From positions 16,695,389 to 16,759,388 of the forward strand of contig NC_063436.1 of NCBI RefSeq assembly GCF_020379485.1: a stretch of 64,000 nt of DNA, read 5' to 3'. The notes under the pieces are model-generated. The model had not been told where the DNA came from, ran no database searches, and saw nothing but the letters and a program-made list of their open reading frames with translations. Made by a program: the position numbers and the translations under genes. The DNA comes from Brassica napus. Its lineage: Eukaryota; Streptophyta; Magnoliopsida; Brassicales; Brassicaceae. Positions within the stretch are counted from its first letter, which is position 1. Every line of letters starts with the position of its first letter. Positions 44,701 to 54,200 of this stretch are shown piece after piece.

Positions 44701-46431
44701 TCGATCATTCTGAGCTAACTTCTCGTAGTTATGCTTCACCAGCTCCATCTCGTCTTGAATCTGATGGAAATCCATCGATTTCTCTGCTTCTGTGGCTATC
44801 GTCTTCTCCCGATCACCTCCGTTTCGCGTTTCTACCATTCCGTCGCTTCCTCCGATCAAATCGCTTCCCCGTTTCGTCACACCGTCGCACCTCCGCGTTA
44901 GGTTCGATCTCAGTTTCACTGCACCAATGATAGACTATAGATCTATGTAATCTGAATAGTACAGACTTGTATTGAGAATGAGAATGAAAGATACAGCTTG
45001 AGTGTGAATCGAACTAAGCTCTCATGGCGAACTTAGCACAAATCCACCAGTCTCATAACGACTGAATAGTAAAGACTCATAACGTCTCTAACTGACAACA
45101 TCAAGCATAAACCGTAAAGTGAATATGAGTATGGTTTATATACTACTAAGTAAAGCTGTAAAGACTCTCGTTGTATCAGAAGGTTCCTTTCAAATATCTT
45201 CCCCGCTTCATTCTTCTCCGCTCATGACTTCCTTTCCCTTCCTTCTTCTATAATATGACTTCTTGAACCTATCATATTAACGCTGGCTCTTGTTTCAGTC
45301 CTGCGGTGTTTGCTTTTTATTTATTTATACTGTTTCTGTAACTGGCAGATGTCTGAGAAAATCTTCAAGACTTTGGATAAACCAACTCGGTTCTTTAGAT
45401 TTACACTGCCTCTCGTGATGCTCGCGTACCCTTTCTACTTGGTAAGAAAGAAAAAAAACTCATCTCTTTGTTGCTGTAATAACTTAAGCTTACACATCAT
45501 CAAGTAAAGAAGCTGATGCTTTCTTTATGTGTTGTTTCAGTGGGCACGAAGTCCGGGGAAGAAGGGTTCTCATTACCATCCGGACAGCGACTTGTTCCTC
45601 CCTAAAGAGAAGAATGATGTTCTTACTTCTACTGCTTGTTGGACTGCAATGGCTGCTTTGCTTGTCTGTCTCAACTTTGTGATGGGTCCAATGCAAATGC
45701 TCAAACTCTATGGAATTCCTTACTGGGTAATGTGCTGTTGTTACTCCCCTGATTCATCAGACTTAAGCATTTTGCGTATGATTCCCTTTGTCTTAACCTG
45801 ACAATTGTTTTATTCAAATGTCAAATACAGATAAATGTAATGTGGTTGGACTTTGTGACTTACCTGCATCACCATGGTCATGAAGATAAGCTCCCTTGGT
45901 ACCGTGGGAAGGTAAAATGATCTGTTGTCTTCACTGTTGTTTAGCTGCAGTGCTCTTTCTCTTTAAGGTTAAAGCCATTGTATAAAATCTCATGTTTTAT
46001 CTCAAAACAGGAATGGAGTTACTTGAGAGGAGGACTTACAACATTGGATCGTGACTACGGAGTGATCAATAACATTCATCACGACATTGGAACTCATGTG
46101 ATACATCATCTTTTCCCACAGATCCCACATTATCATCTAGTAGAAGCAGTAAGTAACTGAAACAGGACACTGAAAAAGTTAGGATTCTTGGTTATTGTGC
46201 AGTGTTCATGCTACAAAAGCTTATGATATATTTTTTTTTCTGTTGCAGACAGAAGCAGCTAAACCAGTATTAGGGAAGTATTACAGGGAGCCTAATAAGT
46301 CTGGACCTTTGCCATTACATTTACTTGGAATCTTAGCAAAAAGCATGAAAGAAGATCATTATGTGAGCGACGAAGGAGATGTTGTATACTATAAAGCAGA
46401 TCCTAATCTATATGGAGAGGTCAAAGTTTAA
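38734..46431 (+). CDS. FAD7: Plastid omega-3 fatty acid desaturase
   Basis: Eight exons: 38734-39185, 39604-39693, 39777-39843, 45349-45441, 45541-45726, 45831-45911, 46011-46148, 46249-46431, with GT-AG borders, giving 429 residues. The N-terminal ~70 residues are Ser/Thr-rich and basic, fitting a chloroplast transit peptide. The three di-iron histidine boxes are present: HDCGH across the exon 1/2 junction, HRTHH in exon 3 and HVIHH in exon 7. Hydrophobic membrane segments lie around [18 protein letters not shown] and later. The enzyme adds the third double bond to 16:2 and 18:2 acyl chains of chloroplast glycerolipids, making 16:3 and 18:3, the precursors of jasmonate. FAD7 rather than FAD8 is inferred from the neighbours CHC1 and AL2. 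Intron 3 is 5.5 kb because it contains a chromovirus; all exons remain open and splice sites intact. Confidence 0.96.
39855..40201 (-). repeat. 3' LTR of chromovirus 2 (left copy)
   Basis: 347 bp, the same as the right copy at every position I compared. On the minus strand it is preceded by the polypurine tract GGGGGAAGTAT, which is inside the coding frame. Confidence 0.96.
40135..44838 (-). CDS. Gag-Pol polyprotein of chromovirus 2, single intact frame
   Basis: 1,567 residues from the first ATG ([12 protein letters not shown]) at 44838; the frame is open further upstream but without an ATG. Domains in order: coiled-coil N terminus; gag domain ([20 protein letters not shown] ... [12 protein letters not shown]); zinc knuckle [16 protein letters not shown]; aspartic protease [11 protein letters not shown]; reverse transcriptase with [23 protein letters not shown] and the catalytic FFDDILIYS; RNase H ([22 protein letters not shown]); integrase with [25 protein letters not shown] and DGQSEVLNR; a GPY/F-type module ([12 protein letters not shown]); and a C-terminal chromodomain-like region ([10 protein letters not shown] ... 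[11 protein letters not shown]). No stops or frameshifts. The last 22 codons lie within the 3' LTR. Confidence 0.95.
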   Translation of the reverse strand: MVETRNGGDREKTIATEAEKSMDFHQIQDEMELVKHNYEKLAQNDRVTTKKLDSVEKKIETMSSDSTSRFETIEKQMNHITDVLARLEDSAIFNQRPGKEIASASEPHRNQVPIDVSETGRSSPLLGYRGIHGTLANRDKMLRKIEMPVFSGPLPFDWISRVERFFRFGNYNEEEKLHLVSLSLEGPVLQWFNGEIISEPFVDWAQFTQRMLDRFGGPIDNDPAARLFRLKQEGEVQDYVNEFEVLRNQVTGVDERNLIKIFFNGLKPDMKEVIRMKEPVTLTQHKLAVLKMQSTTFCSVISSAAGEGRGGYQRQTSGARAASHTNKQFTEPLKLDSTANKENVASQRNNVRPRLQHTDAELDRMRREKVCFRCKAPWTPAHNKECPNRMLRVLTVINGLELEVLDQVEEEELQTHEDTQVLHTLSLNAYLGIDSPKTTKMRGYINNQEVIVMLDSGASHNFISPDVVNKLRLKISVDSSLDVLLGNGVTVNALGVCQAVTFQLNQTNFTSDFISLELGNVDVILGIQWLETLGVCEVDWKEQVLSFVYEGNKVTLLGEKSLHCTKFSFKSLKPVYTSGKEREEVLLASSIATSTFPEVRTQLSMILQEYADVFAVPTSLPPIRGKEHAIILKPGVSSVSVRPYRYPHASKIAMEEMVNEMLKSGIIRPSTSPFSSPVLLVKKKDGSLRFCVDYRGLNRVTILDKYPIPVIDQLLDELHGAKIFTKLDLRSGYHQIRMVESDIEKTAFRTVEGHYEFLVMPFGLTNAPATFQALMNQVFKPFLRRFVLVFFDDILIYSPDQETHDEHVRLVLQVLREQNLFANQKKCTFGVESVEYLGHIISSKGVATDSAKTEAMTTWPIPKTVKQLRGFLGLTGYYRKFIKDYGTIARPLTTLLKKDQFYWSQESQESLETLKQAMVNAPVLALPNFQEVFVIESDASGFGLGAVLMQNKRPIAFFSHALTPREQMKPAYERELMAIVMAIRKWKHYLLGRKFHVHTDQRSLKFLLEQREVNMEYQQWLTKILGFDFDIFYKPGPENKVADGLSRSMSVSSLLLALTVPTVLQWEDLYREIAEDTLIQATIKKLLSGELSSKKYRVVDGRLWSKKRLVIPKTSQFIPLILKESHDSTLGGHSGVLKTVKRVQCSFFWKGMYKHIQKYVAACGVCQTHKHSTLSPAGLLQPLPIPNQVWEDINMDFIEGLPTSNGFNVILVVIDRLSKFAHFISLKHPFTALEVAKKFVNEVVRLHGFPRSIVSDRDRIFLSSFWSEVFRLAGTTLKYSTAFHPQTDGQSEVLNRCLETYLRCFSSTHPRSWHSYLAWAELWYNTSYHKSLKTTPFKVIYGRDPPPLLRFEAGSTANFELERALLERDEALEALKQTLLRAQDIMKQQADKSRRDVELSVGDMVFLKLQPYRQKTVSRRVCQKLAAKFYGPYRVIERVGKTAYKLLLPPEARIHAVFHISQLKLALGPQEQCSLLPPGCVTVDDEVIEPEEVLEKRYNATGDLELLVQWQGKSALENSWLLYEEFKARFPSYQLEGKLDFVGGSIDRFKKSYYRRRKGKEVMSGEE
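44914..44926 (-). promoter_or_regulatory. Primer binding site of chromovirus 2, unusual tRNA
   Basis: On the minus strand the LTR is followed, after one T, by TGGTGCAGTGAAA. It shows the TGG complementary to a tRNA CCA end but does not match initiator tRNA-Met. Partial resemblance to tRNA-Phe or tRNA-Gly 3' ends (from memory) is not convincing. Confidence 0.6.
44928..45274 (-). repeat. 5' LTR of chromovirus 2 (right copy)
   Basis: 347 bp. In plus-strand reading it begins TGATAGACTATAG and ends GAACCTATCA; ends are TGATAG/CTATCA inverted repeats. It is the upstream LTR because the element lies on the minus strand. Confidence 0.96.
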
Positions 46432-47159
46432 GTAACAGCAGACTGAAATGAAGCAAGCAGCGAGAGACAGAGAAGCTGTGAACTTCATCTATCTCTGACC
46501 AGCTGATTTTTTTGCTTATTAATGTCAATTTATTGTGTTACTAGTTACTACCATCAGAGAGCTAGCATCTCTGAATACCATTCAGATGGAAACGACAACT
46601 TTGTTTTCAGTACTGAAGCTATATATATATATATATATATACATTGCATTTTCTTAGATTCATCCTTAAGGTACATAATTTGTAAACCGTTGCATGAACA
46701 GCCAGTAGCTTCAGTAGAACCAGTGTTCCAAGACATCTTTCTAATCGGCAAATCGGACCTAAACAAAATGACCTTTCTAGTTCTGGGTAGGCATGCAAAC
46801 AAATTAGTAGTCTCAGATAAAGCTACAATTTATTGATCATTGCGGCTTGTCAAGGAGCCAGTGAATCAGTGAAAGTTAAACATATAGGACAAAGTAAAGT
46901 TCAATGCTTTAAGATATGACTACATATACAAATCCCATTACACATTTGACAGAACAAACAAGTTTTCTCTTATATGAATAATAATACTCAAACAGTTGCT
47001 ACACTCTCTCAACTTCTTGGAATCCCTTTCTGGTGATCTAAAGAGAGAGTTTTGTATGCTTTGAAATTAAAAGGTTAAAAAAAGAAAGAGAAGAGAAAGG
47101 TTGATTAATATTAAGACATGAGAACCAGAGCCTCTGGGAGATGATGATGATGATCATAA
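46432..47159. other. Convergent 3' flanks of FAD7 and AL2
   Basis: Presumed 3' untranslated regions. An (AT)n microsatellite lies at about 46621-46642. No other gene is seen. Confidence 0.45.
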
Positions 47160-48823
47160 TCACTGTCTTCCTTTCTTAGCACAGCAAGGAGGGCATTTAT
47201 ACTGCTTAATGCTGTCTGCTTTAGCAGGAGTGATCTTCACGCATTTTCCATGATACCAACGTTCACAAACATCACAGCAAATCCAAAACTCATCTTGTGT
47301 ATAGTTGCCTCCACAAATACCACAGAGTGTGTCTCCATGCTCGTCTTCTTCTTCTTCCTCATCATCGTAGCTCTCTTCCATCAGTCTTGGTGTTGGACTC
47401 TTTGTCTGCCCTTCTATTGATCTCTGCAACAAACCCATTTTTTTTTTCAAAGGAGACTTTACAAAGTTCAAAAACAGAAAAGTAAGATCATAACTTTTTA
47501 ATGTACCTTAGTGCCGTTTCTGGACTTGCTTCCGGAATCTGAGCTTGGCTTGTTGTCTTTGATTGGTTTTCTACCAGTCACTACATCGAAGAGAGTTGGG
47601 AGATCGTTGATCAAACTGAATAGCCGCTTCCTGCACATAGAAGATGAGTTTTATAGAGATATATAACAGTAATATGATCTCATTATAAAAGAGCCATTCA
47701 TGTCAACATGCAACTTTCACCTAGCCTTTTAAATGACCGGTTTGATATTTACTAAGGTAAGTTTTCACATGTAGCAATGAAACGGTGAAAATTCTCACAT
47801 GCTTCCACAAAATATCAATTGTAAGATGCTCTAAGACAGAACACAACTGCCCTTTAAGATAAGGGAGAGTAGTCTAACAAAAAAAAAAGTCAACTTTCGA
47901 GTTTTGTCAATACAATAACCAAAGATGCAAGAAAGAGCTGAAGTAACAACAATCAAGACGTCCATAGACATGAGTCAAGCCACAATAAATATAGCCTAAG
48001 AAAAGAAGAACCATTCACACCCATCAAAGGGCAAAAAACAAACAAACTCAAAGACTAGCAAAACAGTTTCAATTTTTCATTTTTTTTCTTTACTATACAT
48101 TTTAATCATGTCAGGAAAATAGCACAGAAACACAACAGAAAAACACAAATGGTTTCATGTAAAAGAAGAACAAAACCCATTAAAACCAAGTTAAAAAAAA
48201 TGCAAGACTTGTCTTAATGAAAACTCAAACCTGAATCATGTAATTAAAAAAAAAGAGAGATTTAAAGAGAAAGAGAAAAGATACCTCTCGTTGCGGTTAA
48301 GGCGAGCACCAAAGTAGAAAGAAACAGAGAGCAACCAACAATCACTATGAACAGCAACAAGCGAGAGCCAATCCTTCCTCTGCATACCATCTCTAGCGAA
48401 ATTGATACCAAGCGCAGGCTCAGGAAGCTCCGGAGGAACTTCCTCCGCCGGTAGATTCACTTCCCACGACTCATTCGGATGTCCATACAAACACAAATTC
48501 TCCTTCTCTACACAAAAAAAAACAAAAACAAAAACAAAAATCAAATCTCGGATAAAAAGGCGAAACCTTTCTGCTCATAAATGCTAAAATTGACTTACCC
48601 GGATCGCATTGAGAGTAGAAATCATCAACATCTGAGAAAAAAAAACCAAAAAATCAACACTTTAATGGAAAATCTAAAGGCATTATTACGAAGAAAGATA
48701 GAAACTTTCGAGATGGGTTTTATCTAGACCTTTAGTTAGAGCCCGGAGGAGAGCGGAGCGACGAGCGCTGTAATCTTTGAAGATCTCTTCGACGGTGCGG
48801 GGGTTAGAGGAGACGGCGGCCAT
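47160..48823 (-). CDS. AL2: Alfin-like PHD finger protein, histone H3K4me3 reader
   Basis: Five exons on the minus strand: 48823-48730, 48631-48599, 48507-48285, 47630-47507, 47423-47160, giving 245 residues with consistent splice phases. The N-terminal Alfin domain starts [20 protein letters not shown] and includes [17 protein letters not shown] and [17 protein letters not shown] basic linker ([18 protein letters not shown]) and an acidic run ([13 protein letters not shown]) lead to a C-terminal PHD finger with the complete Cys4-His-Cys3 set ([35 protein letters not shown]). Alfin-like PHD fingers bind H3K4me2/3 and act in nuclear transcriptional control, including seed and stress responses. 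Length and neighbourhood match Arabidopsis AL2. Confidence 0.95.
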
Positions 48824-49288
48824 AGATTTTACAGAGGGATACAGAGTGTGTATGTATATACGGATTGTGTAAGGGTGTAGATCAGTAGCTAGTGGAGAAA
48901 GATCGAGGTCGGCATCAATGGGTTTCTGAGACCCGATGTGTTCGGAAGTGGAGAGAGAAAAATGAGATAGAGAGAGAGAGTTTGGAAGGAGATGGAGAGA
49001 AGAAGGAGAAGACACAGGAAAGAGAGAGAGAGGAAAAAGTTTATTTATTTTTTATTTTTATTTTTGCCGAGTTTGGTTGCGTCAGCGAAAAGGTTTAGCT
49101 ATTGAAGACACGTCGTTTTATGTGAAGTTTATTTATTTGGGAGATCCTTATTGGGCCTATGTTCGAAAACTATTTTAAGTTTTGGCCCAAACTGATCTAA
49201 TATGCACAGTTTCTAGAAATATATTAAAGTATTTTTCCTGTTTTATTGGGTTTCTTATATTTTTTATTGGGTTTGTATATTGAGCTAA
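48824..49288. other. AL2 leader and promoter up to the Helitron
   Basis: Rich in GAGA/CTCT (48950-49040), consistent with a purine-pyrimidine 5' leader of the minus-strand AL2 gene. A site II-like TTGGGCCTA lies near 49151. The large Helitron begins 465 bp from the AL2 start codon. Confidence 0.5.
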
Positions 49289-49316
49289 CTAGGGGTGTGC
49301 CCGCGCTACGCGCGGG
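49289..49316 (-). other. 3' terminal hairpin and CTAG end of the large Helitron
   Basis: Perfect 7-bp GC stem with GTA loop, 7-nt spacer CACACCC, then CTAG. Same architecture as the end at 38195-38222 in this window but on the opposite strand. Confidence 0.9.
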
Positions 49317-49832
49317 TTGTTTGTATATTTGTGTAGTTTACAATTTTATATTATGTTGAATATATAGTTTTTATTGTATTGTTTTTGGGATATTCGTACA
49401 AATTTCTATTCGTCTCCAAATTTGAATTCCCTGACGAACCCTTGTTTTTTAAAATCATATGAAGAGACAGTTCGAGTAGTTAAGTGATTTTCTTCGTTTT
49501 TCTTGCATTTTTAAATTTTTTTACAAAACCTCTGGTATAGTATTGGGTGTCGATTTTATAATCATGAATATATAATAACATGTATGTTATATTTAGAGGT
49601 TGTATATTGTAACCAAAAATGATTATCGATCCCTGCCCATTATTATTTAGAATAGGAAAATAAAATAATGAACCACTTATTAGTTTAGACGGAAACTTTT
49701 GGAAAAAAAAAATAGAAAACTTAAAACATCACAAACTGGGTAGGTCCTTTCTCTTACTTGCCGACGTCTTCGTTCGCCTACTTAATGAAAACAAATTTTT
49801 CAATTTGCTTATAATAAAAGCAAGCGTCACAC

Positions 49833-50454
49833 CTATTGCGCAAGTTGTCTAGGTGGCAAGTTATGGTTGCTCTTTTGTTCACGTAAGCGGTCCTGTAAGA
49901 CTGAAGTTGTGTCTGTTATGCCATGGATTGATCTTTTGATCCTTCTCCAGCAGTTGTCAGCTCTTGATTTGTTCTCTCTCCATTGAAGCGAGTCTAGCAT
50001 TGCTTCTCCGATCGCTGGCTCTCCACTACATAACATAATTATACCGTAAAGATAAATAGCGTTATCGTAAAAACCCTCAGCTGCAATGCGTATATGGTCC
50101 AAGCCCACGTCCCTGTTCTGGTTCTCGAAATATTCATGTATTCCATGTATGTAGTGAGCATGCAAGTTACAGCTGGCGAGGCACCGTTCCATAAGTATGT
50201 GATATCTGTTGAACGTGGCTCGTGGATGAACGGTTAGCGGGTGGAGATTGAGGTTCCTGTAGACATGAGGAACAGCGGCAGAGCTGGATAGAGGAGGGAT
50301 GGCGGCCAGGAGATTGCGGACTCCCCTCCTGCTGTGTATACCTACACGCGAAATAATCTCAGTCTGGAGATCAGTTGGCAAGCGTTCAATGTTAGAGGTA
50401 ACTTTGTTTTCCTTTTTTTTTTTTTGTGACACAAGTAACTCTGTTTCTCACCAT
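49833..50454 (-). CDS. F-box protein (At1g67623/At2g35280-like) carried by the Helitron, start codon out of frame
   Basis: About 195 residues are open to the stop at 49833-49835. An F-box-like start (NIERLPTDLQTEIISRVG) is followed by a conserved C-terminal region (LMERCLASCNLHAHYIHGIH, EYFENQNRDVGLDHI, AIYLYGIIMLCSGE, CWRRIKRSIHGI) characteristic of a plant F-box group that I know as At1g67623/At2g35280-like. F-box proteins are substrate receptors of SCF ubiquitin ligases. The only suitable ATG (50454) is one base out of frame across a run of 12 A just before the F-box, so the frame begins without an ATG as written. Either the copy is N-terminally broken or the homopolymer length is wrong. 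It lies between the helicase gene and the 3' hairpin, the usual place for Helitron passengers. Confidence 0.7.
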
Positions 50455-50481
50455 CTTGATTTTATGAGTTTTTGCTTTTAG

Positions 50482-51291
50482 TGTGAAAGTGCTTTCCGTA
50501 GTGAGGGAGGTGATTAATTTATATGGATATGTGAACGTCTGATTTGATGAAATCACGTGGAGTTATGATATACCATGGACACCAAATCTTAGGGTGTTTA
50601 TTGCATATAGGCGTGAGTTCAAAAATTATTAGTTGTCTCTAATGTTTTTATGGGAACTATATGAGATTATGGATTTTTTAGTGGTTTAATTTTAAGAGTG
50701 TTTAGTGTGGATATTACACAGGTGTGTTTAGAAGATTTTAAAAGGGGCACAAACCATGAGTATGTTTTTGGAGTTAAATTTTGAGAATTCTTAAAGAAAC
50801 GTGTGGCCGAAGGAAGCTCTGAAATAGATAAAAATTGTATGAGGACAGTATTAGATATTGTTAAAGGCCTGAAGGCGAAGTCCTTTTATAAATTATTAGA
50901 GGAGATGCCTCAACACTTGGGTCTTTAGTCTAATTATTATACAATTCAAAGTAGGTTAGGATACATATGTAAGCTTTGATGCTGTGAATTTGAATTTGGG
51001 TTCTCAGGTCAATTCGAGTAATTTCGTGTGTATTAGATTAGAATAAAGCATAGATTTGACGTCATTTAGAATTAAGTTGAAACACCTTTTTTTTTTAACG
51101 CTCGAGTATGTAACTAAACAAACTGACTGTAAATTAATCAAAGTAGTTTCAATATTGGATCACCATCTTATGAATACTGTCAGTTCCTGTCTTCGTTTGT
51201 AGTAAGAACTGGACGGGATCCTACGATGTTCCTGCAACAAATGGAGCTAAGATCAGGATGCTACATAATGTTTTGACGTAGAAGTATATTT
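50482..51291. other. Noncoding part of Helitron between F-box and Rep/Hel genes
   Basis: AT-rich. No frame with a recognisable domain on either strand. Confidence 0.4.
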
Positions 51292-54200
51292 TTAAGATTG
51301 GGTCTTAAGTGACTCACTTGTTCTGAGATTAGTGAATATTTCTCTGTAGACAATATTAGTAACAACGTCTTTCCTTGTCGTGTTCTCACTGTCATCAAGT
51401 ATCTTCAATCCATCTGGAGTCGTGACTCGTGAGAGCGCAACGTACAACTGGCCATGACTAAATACTGGTCTTGGAAGGTAGAGTGCAACCTGTTTTAGAC
51501 TCTGTCCTTGACTCTTATTTATAGTCATCGCATAACACAGTCTGATTGGGTATTGCCTTCTGCGGAAAGTAAACGGATGTATACTGTCTGTTGGGGACAA
51601 CTGTATCCTTGGGATCAAAACTCTATCTCCAACATGAGTCCCTGTTAAAAGCTCAGCTTCTAGAACTCTGTGCCCCAGCCGTGAAATAACCATCCGTGTT
51701 CCATTGCATAGCCCATTATACTGGTCGAGATTGCGTAACATCATCACAGGAGCCCCAACTTTCAGACATAGTTTATGGGTTGGCAAACCTTGAAACTCCA
51801 GCGAGTTTAAGTATTCTTGAGTGTAATTATTTGTCCAGTCCTCCTCTGGTGTGCTCTCAAAAGCAACACTATCAAAACTTAAATACTCTTTCTCTGCCGA
51901 TGGAACCTTAGATAGAAGGTAGGAGTTGATCTCGTGGGCACTGGCGTTTGTTGGTGCTAAGATAGCTCTCTCTGTTAAGAAGGTTCTGTTTAAGTAGTTA
52001 TTAACGAAGTTTGGGTAAGCAGCATCTGAGATCGTCTGATGCGGAAGACCAGAGCTTGGAAGCATGAATTCATCTCGTATTATAACCTGGTCACCTTCCT
52101 CTTCACATCTACCCTCTGTTGCCACAGTTGGCGCTGTTCCATTACCAACTTCTAGTATCCACTTCGCAAATTCTTTGTCAGCTTGGCTCAGTCTCATGTT
52201 GATGGTTAAAGTGCAGATCTGTGCAAAGGGCCATAGGTATGACTTACTGATTGAAGCCTTGACTGTGTCATGCCTAGAACCCTGAGTTATCACAGGCAAA
52301 ATCTGTCTGAAATCACCCCCCAGAAGCACGGTCTTTCCACCAAAAGGTTTATCAGCAGCTGCTGGATCCTCCATAGCTTGTAGGTCTCTAAGTGTGCGGT
52401 CCAGCGTTTCAAAAGCCTGACGGTGAGCCATAGGAGCCTCGTCCCATATGATCAAGTCTGTTTTGGAAATCAGATTTGCCAACATAGAACCATATTTAAT
52501 CTCACACATTGTTGTCTCCGTCAAAGTGAGAGGGAGTTTGAAGCGAGAGTGGGCTGTTCTTCCTCCTGGTAATAACAATGCTGCAATCCCAGCTGATGCC
52601 ACAGGTATGACAACTTTACCAACTGATCGGAGTTTTGCAATGATTGTTTTGTATAAGAAAGTCTTCCCGGTCCCTCCAGCGCCATAAACAAAGAACAACT
52701 GGCCGGCTTTGTTGTTGACAGAATCAAGGACCGAGCTGTAAATGCTTTTTTGGTCCTCATTCATGGTGCTAAAAAGTATCTCATGCTCTGCTGCTTCTTT
52801 CTCACGGTCATAGTTTAGCTCATGCCGCAGGACCGTGTTTGATATTTCCTGAAGAACACTGCTGTTTGGCTTTGGCATACCGGGGAAATCAGCTAGAGAT
52901 TTATCATTCTCTTTTAGGAGTCTTTCAATCTCCATTAGTGTATACTGTTTCAGCTCCTCATCCTGTAGAATCAAGCCCGGAAAGTTGAATTCTCTCTGTT
53001 TCATATATAAGATATCTTCAGCCAATATGTTCCACACGTGATCCCAAAGCTTCGGAGGGTTTCCAACTTCACAGTAGATCAAGATAGTGATGAATAACCT
53101 CCTTAGCTGACGACCTGTTGCCCAGTAGGATGGTTCAACTATAGCATCATGCCATTCCATATCGTCGTCCAATAAACCTAGCGCATAGCATGCATCCCGA
53201 TACTCCTCAAACGTTGTACCTCCTACAGTGGCGAGGTGCTCAAAACCAAAGGCCCCTTTAACAACGTTGACGATGATTCTAAGGTAGTATAAGTCGCCTG
53301 CAGCTGGATGAACATAGGCGACTCGTCCTATTGCTGTGCCCTGCTTTCTTGGTGTCCATTCTTTTATGTCACTGTGGTACACAAACCGAGATGGAAACTG
53401 AATGTACGTAAGTTCTCTGGCCTCTTCATATTTCTGGTTTGCCTCAAAATACGCAGTGAGCATTGTTTTCTCGATATCATCCCTTGAGAGAACTTCTTCT
53501 AATCTCTTAGTTGGATCAATGACAACTCTGTGCTTTCCTGGAAGGTGAAGTGTGAGTTTCATCACTGAAGGCTCGTTGTGGTGGATGTGGAAAGAAAACA
53601 GACGCCATGAGGCTTCACAAGCTGAAATATACCGGCACTCCTGAAATCGATCTATCTCATCAAGCTCAAGATGCTGTTTCTTTTTCTCGATTTCTTCTCT
53701 GCTCTTCCCCTTTTCCTGAAGCAGTAGCAGTGCTCGGTCTACACCCTTTGTTATGTATTTGAAGAGATATTTGATAGCGCTGGTCTTGCAGCACCACTCT
53801 ACATTGATGTGTGCTTGATATTTTTTAAGGAGGGGGAGGTTATGTGGCACGACGTATTGATTGTCTAGCTCTACTGTTCCTTTCAGAACGTATGAGCTAC
53901 TCTGAGCTCGTCTTTTGTAAACAACAAAGCCAGACTTGTCAATCTTTGTGGTGTTTGAGTAGTTTTTCGGGTACTTCTTTGTGCACTCTCCTTTCTCCAT
54001 GCAGGGTGATTGAGGGCGTTTGTTTCCACATGGCCCGTGAACCATGTGCCTCTCAACCAACTCGAAACCCTCTCTGTCTGTGTCTTTGTCAGGTAGTTCA
54101 GCTGTTATGTACTGATCAATAACTGCAGCAGTGGATTCTCCTTTAAAACCTTCGAACCACAGAAGAATATGGGCGTGTGGGAGTCCCCGTTTCTGGAACT

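Larger units (their letters stand above)
39855..45274 (-). mobile_element. Ty3/gypsy chromovirus retrotransposon 2 inside FAD7 intron 3 (5,420 bp)
   Basis: A full-length element on the minus strand, antisense to FAD7, with 347-bp LTRs at 39855-40201 and 44928-45274 that I read as identical. It is flanked by the 5-bp target duplication TATTA (39850-39854 and 45275-45279), only 6 bp after the intron's GT donor. It has one long Gag-Pol frame without interruption. The PBS starts TGGTGCAGTGAAA rather than the usual initiator-Met sequence. The identical LTRs and the open frame indicate a very recent insertion that may still be active. Confidence 0.96.

Noticed and set aside
44839..44919. Longer N terminus of the chromovirus 2 polyprotein starting at a GTG
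   Set aside because: No ATG in this extension; it overlaps the primer binding region, so the first ATG at 44838 is preferred.
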